Assembly (NCBI GenBank): GCA_015069265.1
Contig: SVIY01000003.1
Span: 1-44,765 of the forward strand
Length of the DNA stretch: 44,765 bases
Source of the DNA: Clostridiales bacterium
Lineage (GTDB): Bacteria; Bacillota; Clostridia; Christensenellales; Borkfalkiaceae
Direction of reading: 5' to 3'
A program made the position numbers and the translations under genes. Below the pieces are notes generated by a model that had not been told where the DNA came from, made no database searches, and worked only from the letters and a program-made list of their open reading frames with translations. Of this stretch, positions 1 through 8,384 are shown in pieces; positions within the stretch are counted from its first letter, which is position 1, and the number at the start of each line of letters is the position of its first letter.

Positions 1-2
1 TT

Positions 3-623
3 AGGGACTATAATATAAACTACCTATTCATTGAAACAATGGTAGATTTTATGGACGAAGGCGTTGTTGTAGACCGTGCAAACTTCTATTATGGAAGATA
101 TAAAAACAAAAGAGACGTAGAGGGCGAAGAATATACTGTGGAAAAGTATATCGAGTCCATTCGTATCAGCGACGACTACAGTGGAGAGCCTGTTAAAGAT
201 AAATATATTCTCAAACAAAATATTGCAGTAGAAGCAGTTTTAGATGTGGCGGAAACTGTTGAGTATTCTTTTATAGTTAAATATACCGACGCGGATAAAG
301 AGGCGGCGGAAGATAAAGTAAAACTTTTGGTACTTGCAGCAGATTTAGAAAGTAATGAAAAAATCGTTATAGATAACGTTGAATACTATAAATACTTTGA
401 CGGTGTGGAAAGTAAATTTAGAGATTACGATTGGATTAAAACGGAAAGCAGTGTTTCAAAATCAAGAACTTTAATACTTTTTGCCGTTATAGGTGCAGTA
501 ATTGCCGCAGCAGTTGTATACGTTAAAACGATTACAGATAAAACGGTAAAAGAGAAAGCCGAATTAGAGCAGTTGGTTGGACAAGACGTTCTTGCGATTA
601 TAGAAAAGACGGGGGATAGATAG
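3..623 (+). CDS. Wzz/YveK-like polysaccharide chain-length determinant family protein (5' truncated by window edge)
   Basis: Frame stays open upstream of the listed ATG at 39 to the window edge (RDYNINYLFIETM...). C-terminal TM helix followed by DKTVKEKAELEQLVGQDVLAIIEKTGDR resembles the Wzz/YveK C-terminus and the next gene. Confidence 0.6.
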   Translation, partial: RDYNINYLFIETMVDFMDEGVVVDRANFYYGRYKNKRDVEGEEYTVEKYIESIRISDDYSGEPVKDKYILKQNIAVEAVLDVAETVEYSFIVKYTDADKEAAEDKVKLLVLAADLESNEKIVIDNVEYYKYFDGVESKFRDYDWIKTESSVSKSRTLILFAVIGAVIAAAVVYVKTITDKTVKEKAELEQLVGQDVLAIIEKTGDR

Positions 624-624
624 T

Positions 625-1317
625 ATGGGCGAAATGGTTGAAAACAAAGTAGAACAAAAAGGTTTACCCCTACTTAAACTCATAAGGAAGAATTTATTTT
701 TAATAATTCTTATAACCGTGCTTTGCACCTTGCTATCGTCAGCATATAGCATCGCGTTCGTTAAGCCTACCTATACGGCAACGAGTTCGGTAATTCTTCG
801 TATGTCTTCTGACGCAAACAACAATCAAACGGAAAACGATACGTCTTTAGCGCAAAGATATTTACCAACCATTGCAGACATTGTTGTTTCTCCTGCGGTT
901 ATAAAAAAGGCTAATGAAAAATATCTGGATAAGAGTGACAAAATTAGTGCAGGTGCGATTACTGTGGCACACGGAGAAAGAAGTTTGATTTTTACTATTT
1001 CCTATACGGACGTAAGTCCTGAAAAGGCAGAAGAAAAGGTGAAAATCGTTATCGAGACTGCATCAGAACATATGGAAGGAGGAGTTTTGTCAGTTAAAAA
1101 CGTTACTCTAATTCCTACAGATAACAATATTGAAGCGGTTGAAAAAAGTGGAGCATTTACGTACGTTATTTTAGGTTTTGCCGTGGGTGTTGTTATTTCA
1201 CTAGTGGTAGTCGTTCTAAAATACGCGCTTGACAATACCGTGACAGAGAAGAAGGAATTTGAAGAGATGACCGACATCGGTGTTATTGCAATGATAGAAA
1301 AGACCGATGATAAATAA
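625..1317 (+). CDS. Wzz/YveK-like polysaccharide co-polymerase
   Basis: Two TM helices flanking a periplasmic/extracellular domain (LIRKNLFLIILITVLCTLLSSAYSIAFVKPTYTATSSVILR ... VILGFAVGVVISLVVVVLKYALDNTVTEKKEFEEMTDIGVIAMIEK). Confidence 0.75.
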   Translation: MGEMVENKVEQKGLPLLKLIRKNLFLIILITVLCTLLSSAYSIAFVKPTYTATSSVILRMSSDANNNQTENDTSLAQRYLPTIADIVVSPAVIKKANEKYLDKSDKISAGAITVAHGERSLIFTISYTDVSPEKAEEKVKIVIETASEHMEGGVLSVKNVTLIPTDNNIEAVEKSGAFTYVILGFAVGVVISLVVVVLKYALDNTVTEKKEFEEMTDIGVIAMIEKTDDK

Positions 1318-1330
1318 ATAAAGACAACAA

Positions 1331-1360
1331 AAAAACGCCTAGTAATAGGCGTTTTTGTTT
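1331..1360. terminator. Bidirectional intrinsic terminator between convergent genes
   Basis: Perfect 11-bp stem AAAAACGCCTA-gtaa-TAGGCGTTTTT followed by T-rich run. Confidence 0.9.
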
Positions 1361-1367
1361 TATTTAA

Positions 1368-2111
1368 TTATAAAATTTCTGCATCGCGTTCAAACTTATC
1401 GAAAAGATTATATCTTTCGGGGTGGGTGAGAGCCGTAAACATCATATCGCGAACGTTAGGTATATCATCGCCAATTTTAGAAATCAGGGTCTTAACGTAT
1501 TCGCGCTTTGTGTGCTTGTTAGCAGGGCAACAGCTCTTTACCACAGGCAGAGTTTTGCTGTAAGCTAAAACGTCCACCTCTTTAATCATAACCATTGGGC
1601 GAATAAGCGTTAAGTCCATCTTATCAAGATAACTTTTAGGCGCAAAAGTGGAAAGCCTTCCCTCGTATAAAAGTGATAACATCATAGTGTCTATAAGGTC
1701 GTCCGCGTGATGACCTAGCGCAACTTTATTGCACCCTTGTGCTTTTGCAAGGTTGTTTAGCGCACCCTTACGCATTTTAGAACAGAGCGCGCACGGGTTA
1801 GACTCTTTTCTTACGTCAAAAACGATTTGACCAATGTCCGTTTTTTCGATAAAGTATTCGACACCAAGCTCGTCGCACAGCACTTTAATGGGGGTGAAGT
1901 CCGTTTTGCTGTCGGCAAAATTAAGGTCTACTGATATTGCTATGAGGTCGAACTTTTCTGGGGAGAAGCGCTTGTACTCTGCAAGAAGTTTTAGAAGGGT
2001 TACGCTGTCCTTACCTCCCGATACACCGACGGCGATTTTATCTTTGTCTCGAATTAAGTTGTACTTTGTTATGCCCTTTCGCATAACCGATAACATTTTT
2101 TGAGTCGTCAT
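1368..2111 (-). CDS. TtcA-like tRNA 2-thiocytidine synthetase family PP-loop ATPase
   Basis: PP-loop SGGKDSV, CxxC (CALC), GHHADDLIDT and CCPANKHTKRE motifs typical of the TtcA/TilS superfamily. Confidence 0.85.
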   Translation of the reverse strand: MTTQKMLSVMRKGITKYNLIRDKDKIAVGVSGGKDSVTLLKLLAEYKRFSPEKFDLIAISVDLNFADSKTDFTPIKVLCDELGVEYFIEKTDIGQIVFDVRKESNPCALCSKMRKGALNNLAKAQGCNKVALGHHADDLIDTMMLSLLYEGRLSTFAPKSYLDKMDLTLIRPMVMIKEVDVLAYSKTLPVVKSCCPANKHTKREYVKTLISKIGDDIPNVRDMMFTALTHPERYNLFDKFERDAEIL

Positions 2112-2165
2112 GCTTTATTTTCGCTATTGAAAAGTAGTTTTTTGGTTGTCTTTTAATAATTTCGG

Positions 2166-2194
2166 TTGATTTTTTTTGCTATATACATTATACT
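2166..2194 (+). promoter_or_regulatory. Sigma-70 type promoter upstream of the multidrug export family gene
   Basis: TTGATT (2166-2171), 17-bp spacer, TATACT (2189-2194). Confidence 0.65.
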
Positions 2195-2231
2195 TATATT
2201 TGATAAAAAAGCAAGGGGTTTAGCAAGAGTT

Positions 2232-2873
2232 ATGACGGATTTTATATTAAATCTTGTTGGGAACAATTACGTCGCGACGATAGTAATGTCGTTTATGCCA
2301 ATGATTGAATTAAAAGGCGGAATCGTTTTTGCGCGTGGAGCAGGATTGGGTTTTTTTGAGGCGTTTTTGTTTTCGTTTTTGGGTTCTAGTCTTGTTTTCA
2401 TTCCTATTTATTTCTTGCTTCGACCTATTTTGAACTTGCTTAAAAGAGTTAAGTGGATAAATGCGTTTGTCCTAAACGTCGAGCATTATTTTAGCGAAAG
2501 GGCTGAAATGGCCATTACTAAACAAAAAAAGCAAAACAAAAGAAGGCGTTCAGAAATTGGATTAAAGCAATTGGCGGTGTTTATTTTTATTGCAATACCA
2601 TTGCCAATGACAGGTATATGGATGGGAACTGCAATTGCGGTTTTTCTTCAACTTAAATTTAAGGACGCAATTTGGCCTGCTTTGTTAGGAAATTTCATTG
2701 CGGGGACTTGCATATCGTTACTTGCAGAGTTTTGTTTAGCGCTTTGGAATATTAAAGTATTGGACTACATACTTTATGGTATGTTTGGTATTGCGCTTGT
2801 TCTGACAATTATAGTGGTTATAAAACTAATATTAAAAAAGCGCAATTCGCACGAAGAAGAGGGGACTGAATAA
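2232..2873 (+). CDS. Small multidrug export family protein (COG2426-like membrane protein)
   Basis: Hydrophobic ORF with PMIELKGGIVFARGAG and IPLPMTGIWMGTAIAVF. Listed TTG start at 2166 coincides with the predicted -35 box, so ATG at 2232 is preferred. Confidence 0.7.
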   Translation: MTDFILNLVGNNYVATIVMSFMPMIELKGGIVFARGAGLGFFEAFLFSFLGSSLVFIPIYFLLRPILNLLKRVKWINAFVLNVEHYFSERAEMAITKQKKQNKRRRSEIGLKQLAVFIFIAIPLPMTGIWMGTAIAVFLQLKFKDAIWPALLGNFIAGTCISLLAEFCLALWNIKVLDYILYGMFGIALVLTIIVVIKLILKKRNSHEEEGTE

Positions 2874-3682
2874 TGGGGTTTTTTAGTTGGCTCTTAAATA
2901 GAAAAAAGCCAAAAAAATTAAAACTAGGTCTTGCGCTCGGTTCGGGTGGTGCAAAGGGATTTGCATCTCTCGGTGCGCTAAAAGCCTTTGAAGAGAACGG
3001 GCTAGAGTTCGATATAGTTGCAGGAACGAGCATCGGAAGTATTATCGGTGCGTTTTACGCTAAAGGCTATTCGGCAACCGACATAATAGAACTTGTAAAA
3101 CGAGTAGACTTTTCAGAGATTAAAAATTTGTTCATGATAAATATGAACACTATAGGGCTTTATAAAGTCATTGATAGAGAAATGGGTACTCTAAATATTG
3201 AGGAACTCAAAAAACCATTTAAGACTGTTGCAACCGAACTTGAAACGGGCAAGGAAACGGTTTTTGACAAGGGCAACGTTGCACAGGCGCTCTGTGCTTC
3301 GAGTAGCATGCCTCCCTTTTTTAAGCCCGTCGTAATTGACGGAAAGAGGTATATTGACGGAGCGTATACCAATTCAATACCTGCCGACCTCGTAAGAGAA
3401 ATGGGCGCTGATTACATAGTGGGGATAGACCTTTCCACTCGCGACAGTAAACCCTCGCTAATAACAAAATTTTTCCCAACGTATAAGTCTAATGTGAAAG
3501 AGCCTTGGGAAAAGGGGTATAAAGAAAGTGACGTCATGCTTCACCCCGACCTTAACGGTTTTATGGCTTACGAGTTTTGGAAAGCAAACGAAATGTACGA
3601 TATCGGTTATCATCAAGCTATAAGCTATATTCCGCGCATTAAAAGCGATATCGAACGTTTAAGTTCAAATAAGAACAAATAA
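2873..3682 (+). CDS. Patatin-like phospholipase
   Basis: GSGGAKGFASLGAL oxyanion motif, GTSIGS nucleophile elbow and DGAYTNSIPADL (DG/A) motif. Confidence 0.88.
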   Translation: MGFFSWLLNRKKPKKLKLGLALGSGGAKGFASLGALKAFEENGLEFDIVAGTSIGSIIGAFYAKGYSATDIIELVKRVDFSEIKNLFMINMNTIGLYKVIDREMGTLNIEELKKPFKTVATELETGKETVFDKGNVAQALCASSSMPPFFKPVVIDGKRYIDGAYTNSIPADLVREMGADYIVGIDLSTRDSKPSLITKFFPTYKSNVKEPWEKGYKESDVMLHPDLNGFMAYEFWKANEMYDIGYHQAISYIPRIKSDIERLSSNKNK

Positions 3683-3703
3683 ATAGGAAAGATACAAAAG
3701 AAA

Positions 3704-4687
3704 ATGCAACTAAAGAGAGTGAAAACGTTAGCCGTATTATGCGCTCTTGCTTTTGTAATTATCGTTTGCTTTGGTTGTTCTAGCGAAGACTCTGGAGTGG
3801 ACGACGGCAGTCAAGGACAAGGGTGTAATTGTTCGGTGACGTTTTTTGATATGGGCACGTCGGAGAGCGTGCTTTTAAGGTTTAACGACGGCAAAACCAT
3901 GCTCGTCGATTGTGGCGGAGTTGAAGATGCGAACGCGTTAAAGACCGCGCTACAAGGGGTTAACGTGCAAACCATAGATTATTTAGTGCTGACTCATCCA
4001 GACGTTGACCACGTTGGCGGAGCAGAGACGGTCATTAACGATTTTAATGTGGGCACTCTTTTTATTCCAAAGATTTTAGGTGCACTTTCAAATCTCTTTC
4101 CTACCTATAAAAGCGCGGTAGAACTTGCTAAAAGCAAGGGTTTACAAACGGAAATTTCAGATACGGACGATTGTTTTATCGGCGAAGATTATCAAATAGT
4201 TTTTCTCGCTCCACAAGTGGTTGGCGGAAGTTACGCGGACTTTAACTCTACGTTTAATCCCAATGAAACGCAAGTGGACAACCTGTCAAGTGTGATTTAT
4301 ATAAATATAATGGGCATTCGTTTTTTGTTGACGGGCGATGCAGGGTATGCGGTAGAAGATGAGATAATCTCTAATTACACCTCCGGACTGTATGGCGTTG
4401 CAAGTGAGGAGTTTGAAGGCGAAGTAAATTTGGAAGACATAGAATTTCTTAAAGTTGCAAAAGGTGGTCGGGACGGTGGCACTAGCTCAAGTCTTTTGTC
4501 AATATTAAGGCCTAAAAACGCAATAGTTTTTACAGGGGACGGAGCTTCTCCGAGCAATTTGGTTTTGACAAGACTTTATAATGCTAACAACGACTACAAT
4601 TTATATAGAACGGATGTGTACGGAAATATAACAATAAACATATTAGGCTCTGGTCAGTATGGTATAGGTAGCGATAAAAGCGCATAG
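3704..4687 (+). CDS. Secreted ComEC/Rec2-like metallo-beta-lactamase fold lipoprotein
   Basis: Lipobox-like signal peptide (CALAFVIIVCFGCSS); DMGTSESVLLRF..TMLVDCGG, THPDVDHVGG and LLTGDAG motifs of ComEC-type MBL domains. Confidence 0.82.
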   Translation: MQLKRVKTLAVLCALAFVIIVCFGCSSEDSGVDDGSQGQGCNCSVTFFDMGTSESVLLRFNDGKTMLVDCGGVEDANALKTALQGVNVQTIDYLVLTHPDVDHVGGAETVINDFNVGTLFIPKILGALSNLFPTYKSAVELAKSKGLQTEISDTDDCFIGEDYQIVFLAPQVVGGSYADFNSTFNPNETQVDNLSSVIYINIMGIRFLLTGDAGYAVEDEIISNYTSGLYGVASEEFEGEVNLEDIEFLKVAKGGRDGGTSSSLLSILRPKNAIVFTGDGASPSNLVLTRLYNANNDYNLYRTDVYGNITINILGSGQYGIGSDKSA

Positions 4688-4695
4688 GAGGAAGT

Positions 4696-5943
4696 ATGAT
4701 TAACTTAAAAGAACTTGCAAAACAATTTGAAAACTGTCCTTGTGGAAGAAAGCATGAACTAACTACTAAAGAAGTTGTAGTGGGGAGTGGTATCGTTAAA
4801 GACACGGGCGAAATATTAAAAAGAAACGGGTTTAAGAAAAGACTTCTTCTCGTTGGGGACAAAAACACTTTGCGTGCTTCTGAAGGGGTAGAAAAGGCTC
4901 TTGAAGGCTTTGAAATTCAATATAGAATATACGACAACTTGCGAGAGGCAACTATCGAACAAGTAAACGTCTTAAAAGAGTTGTTAGAAGAAAACGACGG
5001 CGTTATATCAGTTGGTACGGGGTCGCTCAACGATATTTGCAGAAAGGCGGCTGCCGACACTGATAAACCCCTTTGCATATTTGCTACTGCCGCTTCAATG
5101 GACGGATTTGCTTCTTACGGCGCACCGCTAACCGACGGAAACTTTAAGGCTACTTACGACGCTAAAATGCCTGAAGTCATTATTGCGGATACTAAAATTT
5201 TGGCGCGCGCACCCAAGGAGTTAAAGTCCGCAGGCTTTGGCGATATGATAGGAAAGTACGTTGGACTTATTGACTGGCAGGTTTCCGCGCTTATTAGTGG
5301 GGAATATTACTGCGAAAAGGTCGCAAACCTCACAAGAGAGGCGACAGACCGCATCATGAGTTTAGCCGATAGAATTACCGCTGATGACGAAGAAAGCGCG
5401 GCGGCGGTTTTCGAGGCACTATTGCTTACGGGAATCGGAATGGCGTTTACTAAAACTTCACGTCCTGCTAGCGGAACCGAACACATTCTTTCGCACTTTT
5501 GGGAATGTAAAAAATTGCTTGAGGGTAAGCTTTCAGATTTTCACGGCAAAAAGGTTGGCGTTGCAACGCTTTTAATAATGGAAAAGTACTCCAAACTTTT
5601 GCAAAAAGAGAAAGTGGTGGCACATAAAGAAGTGGTCGATTGGGAAGACGTTTATAAAAACTACGGTGAACTTAAAGACGAGGTAATAAAACTCAATACT
5701 CCCGATACCATAACCGACGGAATCAACCCCGAAGATTTAGAAAAAAATTGGGATAAAATTCGCGACATAATACGTTCAGTTCCCTCTTACGAGCAGATAA
5801 AGAATGCTATGGAGAGGGCAGAGGCAGTAACCACGGTTGAACAAATCGAGGTTAGCGAAGAACTTAAAGAGCAAGGACTTAAATATCATCCGTATATGAG
5901 AAGAAGATTAAGCCTTTATAGATTAGCAAACATGATTGATTAA
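4696..5943 (+). CDS. araM: sn-glycerol-1-phosphate dehydrogenase (AraM/EgsA family)
   Basis: SVGTGSLNDICRKAA, FATAASMDGFAS, KSAGFGDMIGKY and SGTEHILSHFWE motifs characteristic of bacterial G1P dehydrogenase. Confidence 0.87.
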   Translation: MINLKELAKQFENCPCGRKHELTTKEVVVGSGIVKDTGEILKRNGFKKRLLLVGDKNTLRASEGVEKALEGFEIQYRIYDNLREATIEQVNVLKELLEENDGVISVGTGSLNDICRKAAADTDKPLCIFATAASMDGFASYGAPLTDGNFKATYDAKMPEVIIADTKILARAPKELKSAGFGDMIGKYVGLIDWQVSALISGEYYCEKVANLTREATDRIMSLADRITADDEESAAAVFEALLLTGIGMAFTKTSRPASGTEHILSHFWECKKLLEGKLSDFHGKKVGVATLLIMEKYSKLLQKEKVVAHKEVVDWEDVYKNYGELKDEVIKLNTPDTITDGINPEDLEKNWDKIRDIIRSVPSYEQIKNAMERAEAVTTVEQIEVSEELKEQGLKYHPYMRRRLSLYRLANMID

Positions 5944-5947
5944 AACA

Positions 5948-5982
5948 AACCGCCGTCGGTAAATGCCGACGGCGGTTTTGCG
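5948..5982. terminator. Bidirectional intrinsic terminator
   Basis: 12-bp stem AACCGCCGTCGG / CCGACGGCGGTT followed by TTTTG. Confidence 0.9.
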
Positions 5983-6011
5983 GTTTATCGCATTGATTAA
6001 GAAGAAAAACG

Positions 6012-6728
6012 TTAAGAGAGTTTTTGCACTGTTAACGAAGCGCCTGAAAGAGTTGCTTCGGTAGCGGACGTGTTGTAAAGAGAAAGGGTAGAGTTTGCAG
6101 GGATAGACAGTAAAATAGTCTTGCCTGCTGCTCCCGCACTGTTAGACTGAACTATAGATTCGTCAGTTACAGGTGCGCCGTTAAGATAGAGTGAGGTAAC
6201 AAACTCGTTGGTGGGAACCGACCCTCCTACGTAGTATGACACCATGTAAACTCCAGCTTCGGAAACGTTTACAGCGTTATCGGTTACACTCATTGTTGTG
6301 GTAGGTGTCGAGGTGTCAAAAACTATAGGAATTATAGCGTCACTCGCAACTACTGCCGTTCCGACACTCGCATAAATAGCGTCGAAAGTAGCGTCAACTC
6401 CAGGTTCGCCTTGCGGACCTACGGGGCCTTGAGGGCCAATCGGGCCAACAGGACCTACCGCACCTGTCGCGCCCGTAGCACCAGTTGCTCCTTGAGGACC
6501 AGCCGGACCAATAGGGCCAACAGGACCAGTAGCACCCGTTGCACCAGTAGCACCAGCAGGGCCTTGTGGACCTTGTGGGCCTCTCGCGCCTTGTGGACCG
6601 GTAGGACCGACAGGACCAATCGGACCGCGGATTACGGTTACGTTGTTGTTGCAGTTACAGTTTCGTCTAGCACAATTGTTGCAACCACAGTTGCCGTTGC
6701 AACCGTCGTTGCCAAAAAGACAGCACAT
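6012..6728 (-). CDS. Collagen-like (Gly-X-Y) repeat protein with BclA-like C-terminal domain
   Basis: Cys-rich N-terminus, about 25 uninterrupted Gly-X-Y triplets ([12 protein letters not shown]...GPQGEPG), then a ~120-aa beta-rich C-terminal domain; RBS aaggagg upstream on the minus strand. Confidence 0.88.
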   Translation of the reverse strand: MCCLFGNDGCNGNCGCNNCARRNCNCNNNVTVIRGPIGPVGPTGPQGARGPQGPQGPAGATGATGATGPVGPIGPAGPQGATGATGATGAVGPVGPIGPQGPVGPQGEPGVDATFDAIYASVGTAVVASDAIIPIVFDTSTPTTTMSVTDNAVNVSEAGVYMVSYYVGGSVPTNEFVTSLYLNGAPVTDESIVQSNSAGAAGKTILLSIPANSTLSLYNTSATEATLSGASLTVQKLS

Positions 6729-6807
6729 AAAAAATAATCCTCCTTTGTGTCAATATCATTTTATTCTTAAAAAGCATAAAACGTTACCGACAAAAGAAGG
6801 ATAATGA

Positions 6808-7317
6808 TTATTTTTTCGGGGGGAAGTCTATTTCCTCAATATCAATGGGCATATCGTAGGGGAGCTGTTCGTGATAGGTCTTACCGTCACTAAAAGCACG
6901 CTCAAAAGGAAGTTTTAAGTATCTACAAGAACTTTCGGCAAGTAGTTTATTGTCCATATCGAACAATTCGCCTTTTGCAGTAAAACCTCTTGGCGAATTA
7001 TAGGTTAGATATGCTCTCGCTTTAAGTTTTACGTTAGCGGGAACGGGACGGCGGAATGTAACGGAAATAGTCGTTGTAACACCGAAAACGCCTGGTTCAG
7101 TCGTCCATAAAGCTCTTCCCATAAGTTCGTCTAAAAGTGCGGTAATCATACCGCCGTGCGTCCTATCGGGGTAACTTTGGTGTTCTTCCTTGTAGGTAAA
7201 CACCGAAGCCACGCTACCGTCTTCAAGATTATAAAAGGTTGCTTGAAGCCCTAGCGGATTTTCCATACCGCAAATTATACACTTTTTGCTATTTCTCTGT
7301 GTTGCTATTACTTTCAT
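6808..7317 (-). CDS. PaaI-type hotdog thioesterase
   Basis: HGGMITALLDELMGRAL hotdog motif. The track start at 7329 lies inside the upstream gene; ATG at 7317 (MKVIATQ) also overlaps it but by less. Confidence 0.75.
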   Translation of the reverse strand: MKVIATQRNSKKCIICGMENPLGLQATFYNLEDGSVASVFTYKEEHQSYPDRTHGGMITALLDELMGRALWTTEPGVFGVTTTISVTFRRPVPANVKLKARAYLTYNSPRGFTAKGELFDMDNKLLAESSCRYLKLPFERAFSDGKTYHEQLPYDMPIDIEEIDFPPKK

Positions 7318-8038
7318 TGTTCTCACCATTTGTTGATAAATATTCGCAGAGTTTATCGGGGAAATTTACAGTCATTCCGTCAACACCACACTTTACAAGG
7401 TTTTGCATTAAATCTGTGTTATAAACACCCCATGCGCGAACGTTAAATCCCTTTTCGTGCCAAGATTTGCAGTTGTCTTTGTTGACAAAATAAGATTCGG
7501 GACAAATCTCGTTAATTCCGTCCGCTTTCATCTTTTCTAAAAGTTCATCGTTAACTTCACCTTGGTGCAAAAGTCCAAGGCGTATTGACGGCAAAAGTGC
7601 GTGCATATCTAAAAGTTCATTATACTTAAAAGAGGTTATAACAACTTTATCGGCAACGCCATGTTTTGTTATGAGTTCAGCGGTTGGCTTTGCCGTTTTG
7701 TCCCCCTTTAATTCGATAGCAAAGGTAAGGTCGAAATCCTTAAACCTATACAAGAATTCGTCAAGCGTTATTATGCGGTCTTTAAGATTATTCTTTTTTA
7801 CCCAAAAAGATTTAAGTTCTTTCAACGTGTAGTCTGATATAGAGCCACTTTCACCGGTCATCCTCTCTAACTTTTCGTCGTGAAAAAGCACGGCAACGCC
7901 GTCACGGCTTAGATGAACGTCCGTTTCAATTCCGTTAGCACCCATAAAGATGCCTGCGTAAAAGGACAAAAAGGTGTTCTCTGGTGCATATTCGCTTGCG
8001 CCTCGGTGCGCATAATTTATAAATTTATCTCGTTTCAT
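7289..8038 (-). CDS. Glycerophosphodiester phosphodiesterase
   Basis: AHRGASEYAPENTFLSF, GIETDVHLSRDGVAVLFHDEKLERMT (GDPD catalytic motifs). Confidence 0.92.
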   Translation of the reverse strand: MKRDKFINYAHRGASEYAPENTFLSFYAGIFMGANGIETDVHLSRDGVAVLFHDEKLERMTGESGSISDYTLKELKSFWVKKNNLKDRIITLDEFLYRFKDFDLTFAIELKGDKTAKPTAELITKHGVADKVVITSFKYNELLDMHALLPSIRLGLLHQGEVNDELLEKMKADGINEICPESYFVNKDNCKSWHEKGFNVRAWGVYNTDLMQNLVKCGVDGMTVNFPDKLCEYLSTNGENNESNSNTEK

Positions 8039-8047
8039 AGTGCCTTA

Positions 8048-8075
8048 ATTATACCACAAAAACAACGTTTAGCAA
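8048..8075 (-). promoter_or_regulatory. Sigma-70 type promoter for the GdpD gene
   Basis: Minus strand TTGCTA, 16-bp spacer, TATAAT; the -10 ends only 9 nt before the ATG. Confidence 0.6.
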
Positions 8076-8103
8076 AAGTTTTTTTCGACTTTTTATAAAA
8101 TGC

Positions 8104-8132
8104 TTGACTTCGATAAAGTATTGTGATAGAAT
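8104..8132 (+). promoter_or_regulatory. Sigma-70 type promoter upstream of AbrB-ABC operon
   Basis: TTGACT (8104-8109), 17-bp spacer, TAGAAT (8127-8132). Confidence 0.8.
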
Positions 8133-8176
8133 ACAAGTAAGAAAAGTTTTACTTTTCCAACTTGTAGGAGGAATTT

Positions 8177-8383
8177 ATGGAACGCAATAAAGATAAATTC
8201 ATATTTGGTGTTTGCAAGGTTAGCGAAAAGGGACAAATTGTAATACCGAAAGAGGCGAGGGATGTTTTTGATATTAAAGCAGGAGACAGTCTTTTGCTAA
8301 TGGGTGACTTAAAAAAAGGACTTGCGCTTGTTAAAATGGACGTATTTTCTGCGTTCGCGGAGGAAACGTTAAAAGGAGACTAG
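8177..8383 (+). CDS. AbrB/SpoVT-type swapped-hairpin transcriptional regulator
   Basis: GVCKVSEKGQIVIPKEARDVFDIKAGDSLLLMGD; AGGAGG RBS. Confidence 0.9.
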   Translation: MERNKDKFIFGVCKVSEKGQIVIPKEARDVFDIKAGDSLLLMGDLKKGLALVKMDVFSAFAEETLKGD

Positions 8384-8384
8384 A

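Noticed and set aside
2166-2231. N-terminal extension with TTG start of the multidrug export family protein
   Set aside because: TTG is the -35 hexamer of a good promoter; the ATG at 2232 is better.
6420-6640. Repetitive DNA resembling a tandem repeat or CRISPR-like array
   Set aside because: Explained by degenerate codons for collagen Gly-X-Y triplets; no constant repeat/spacer structure.
6411-6737. 108-aa plus-strand ORF rich in Arg/Thr ([16 protein letters not shown]...)
   Set aside because: Exact antisense of the Gly-X-Y repeat of the collagen-like gene; composition is a by-product of the repeat.
6729-6807. Possible sporulation sigma-factor promoter upstream of the collagen-like gene
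   Set aside because: No convincing SigE/SigK -10/-35 pair could be identified by eye.
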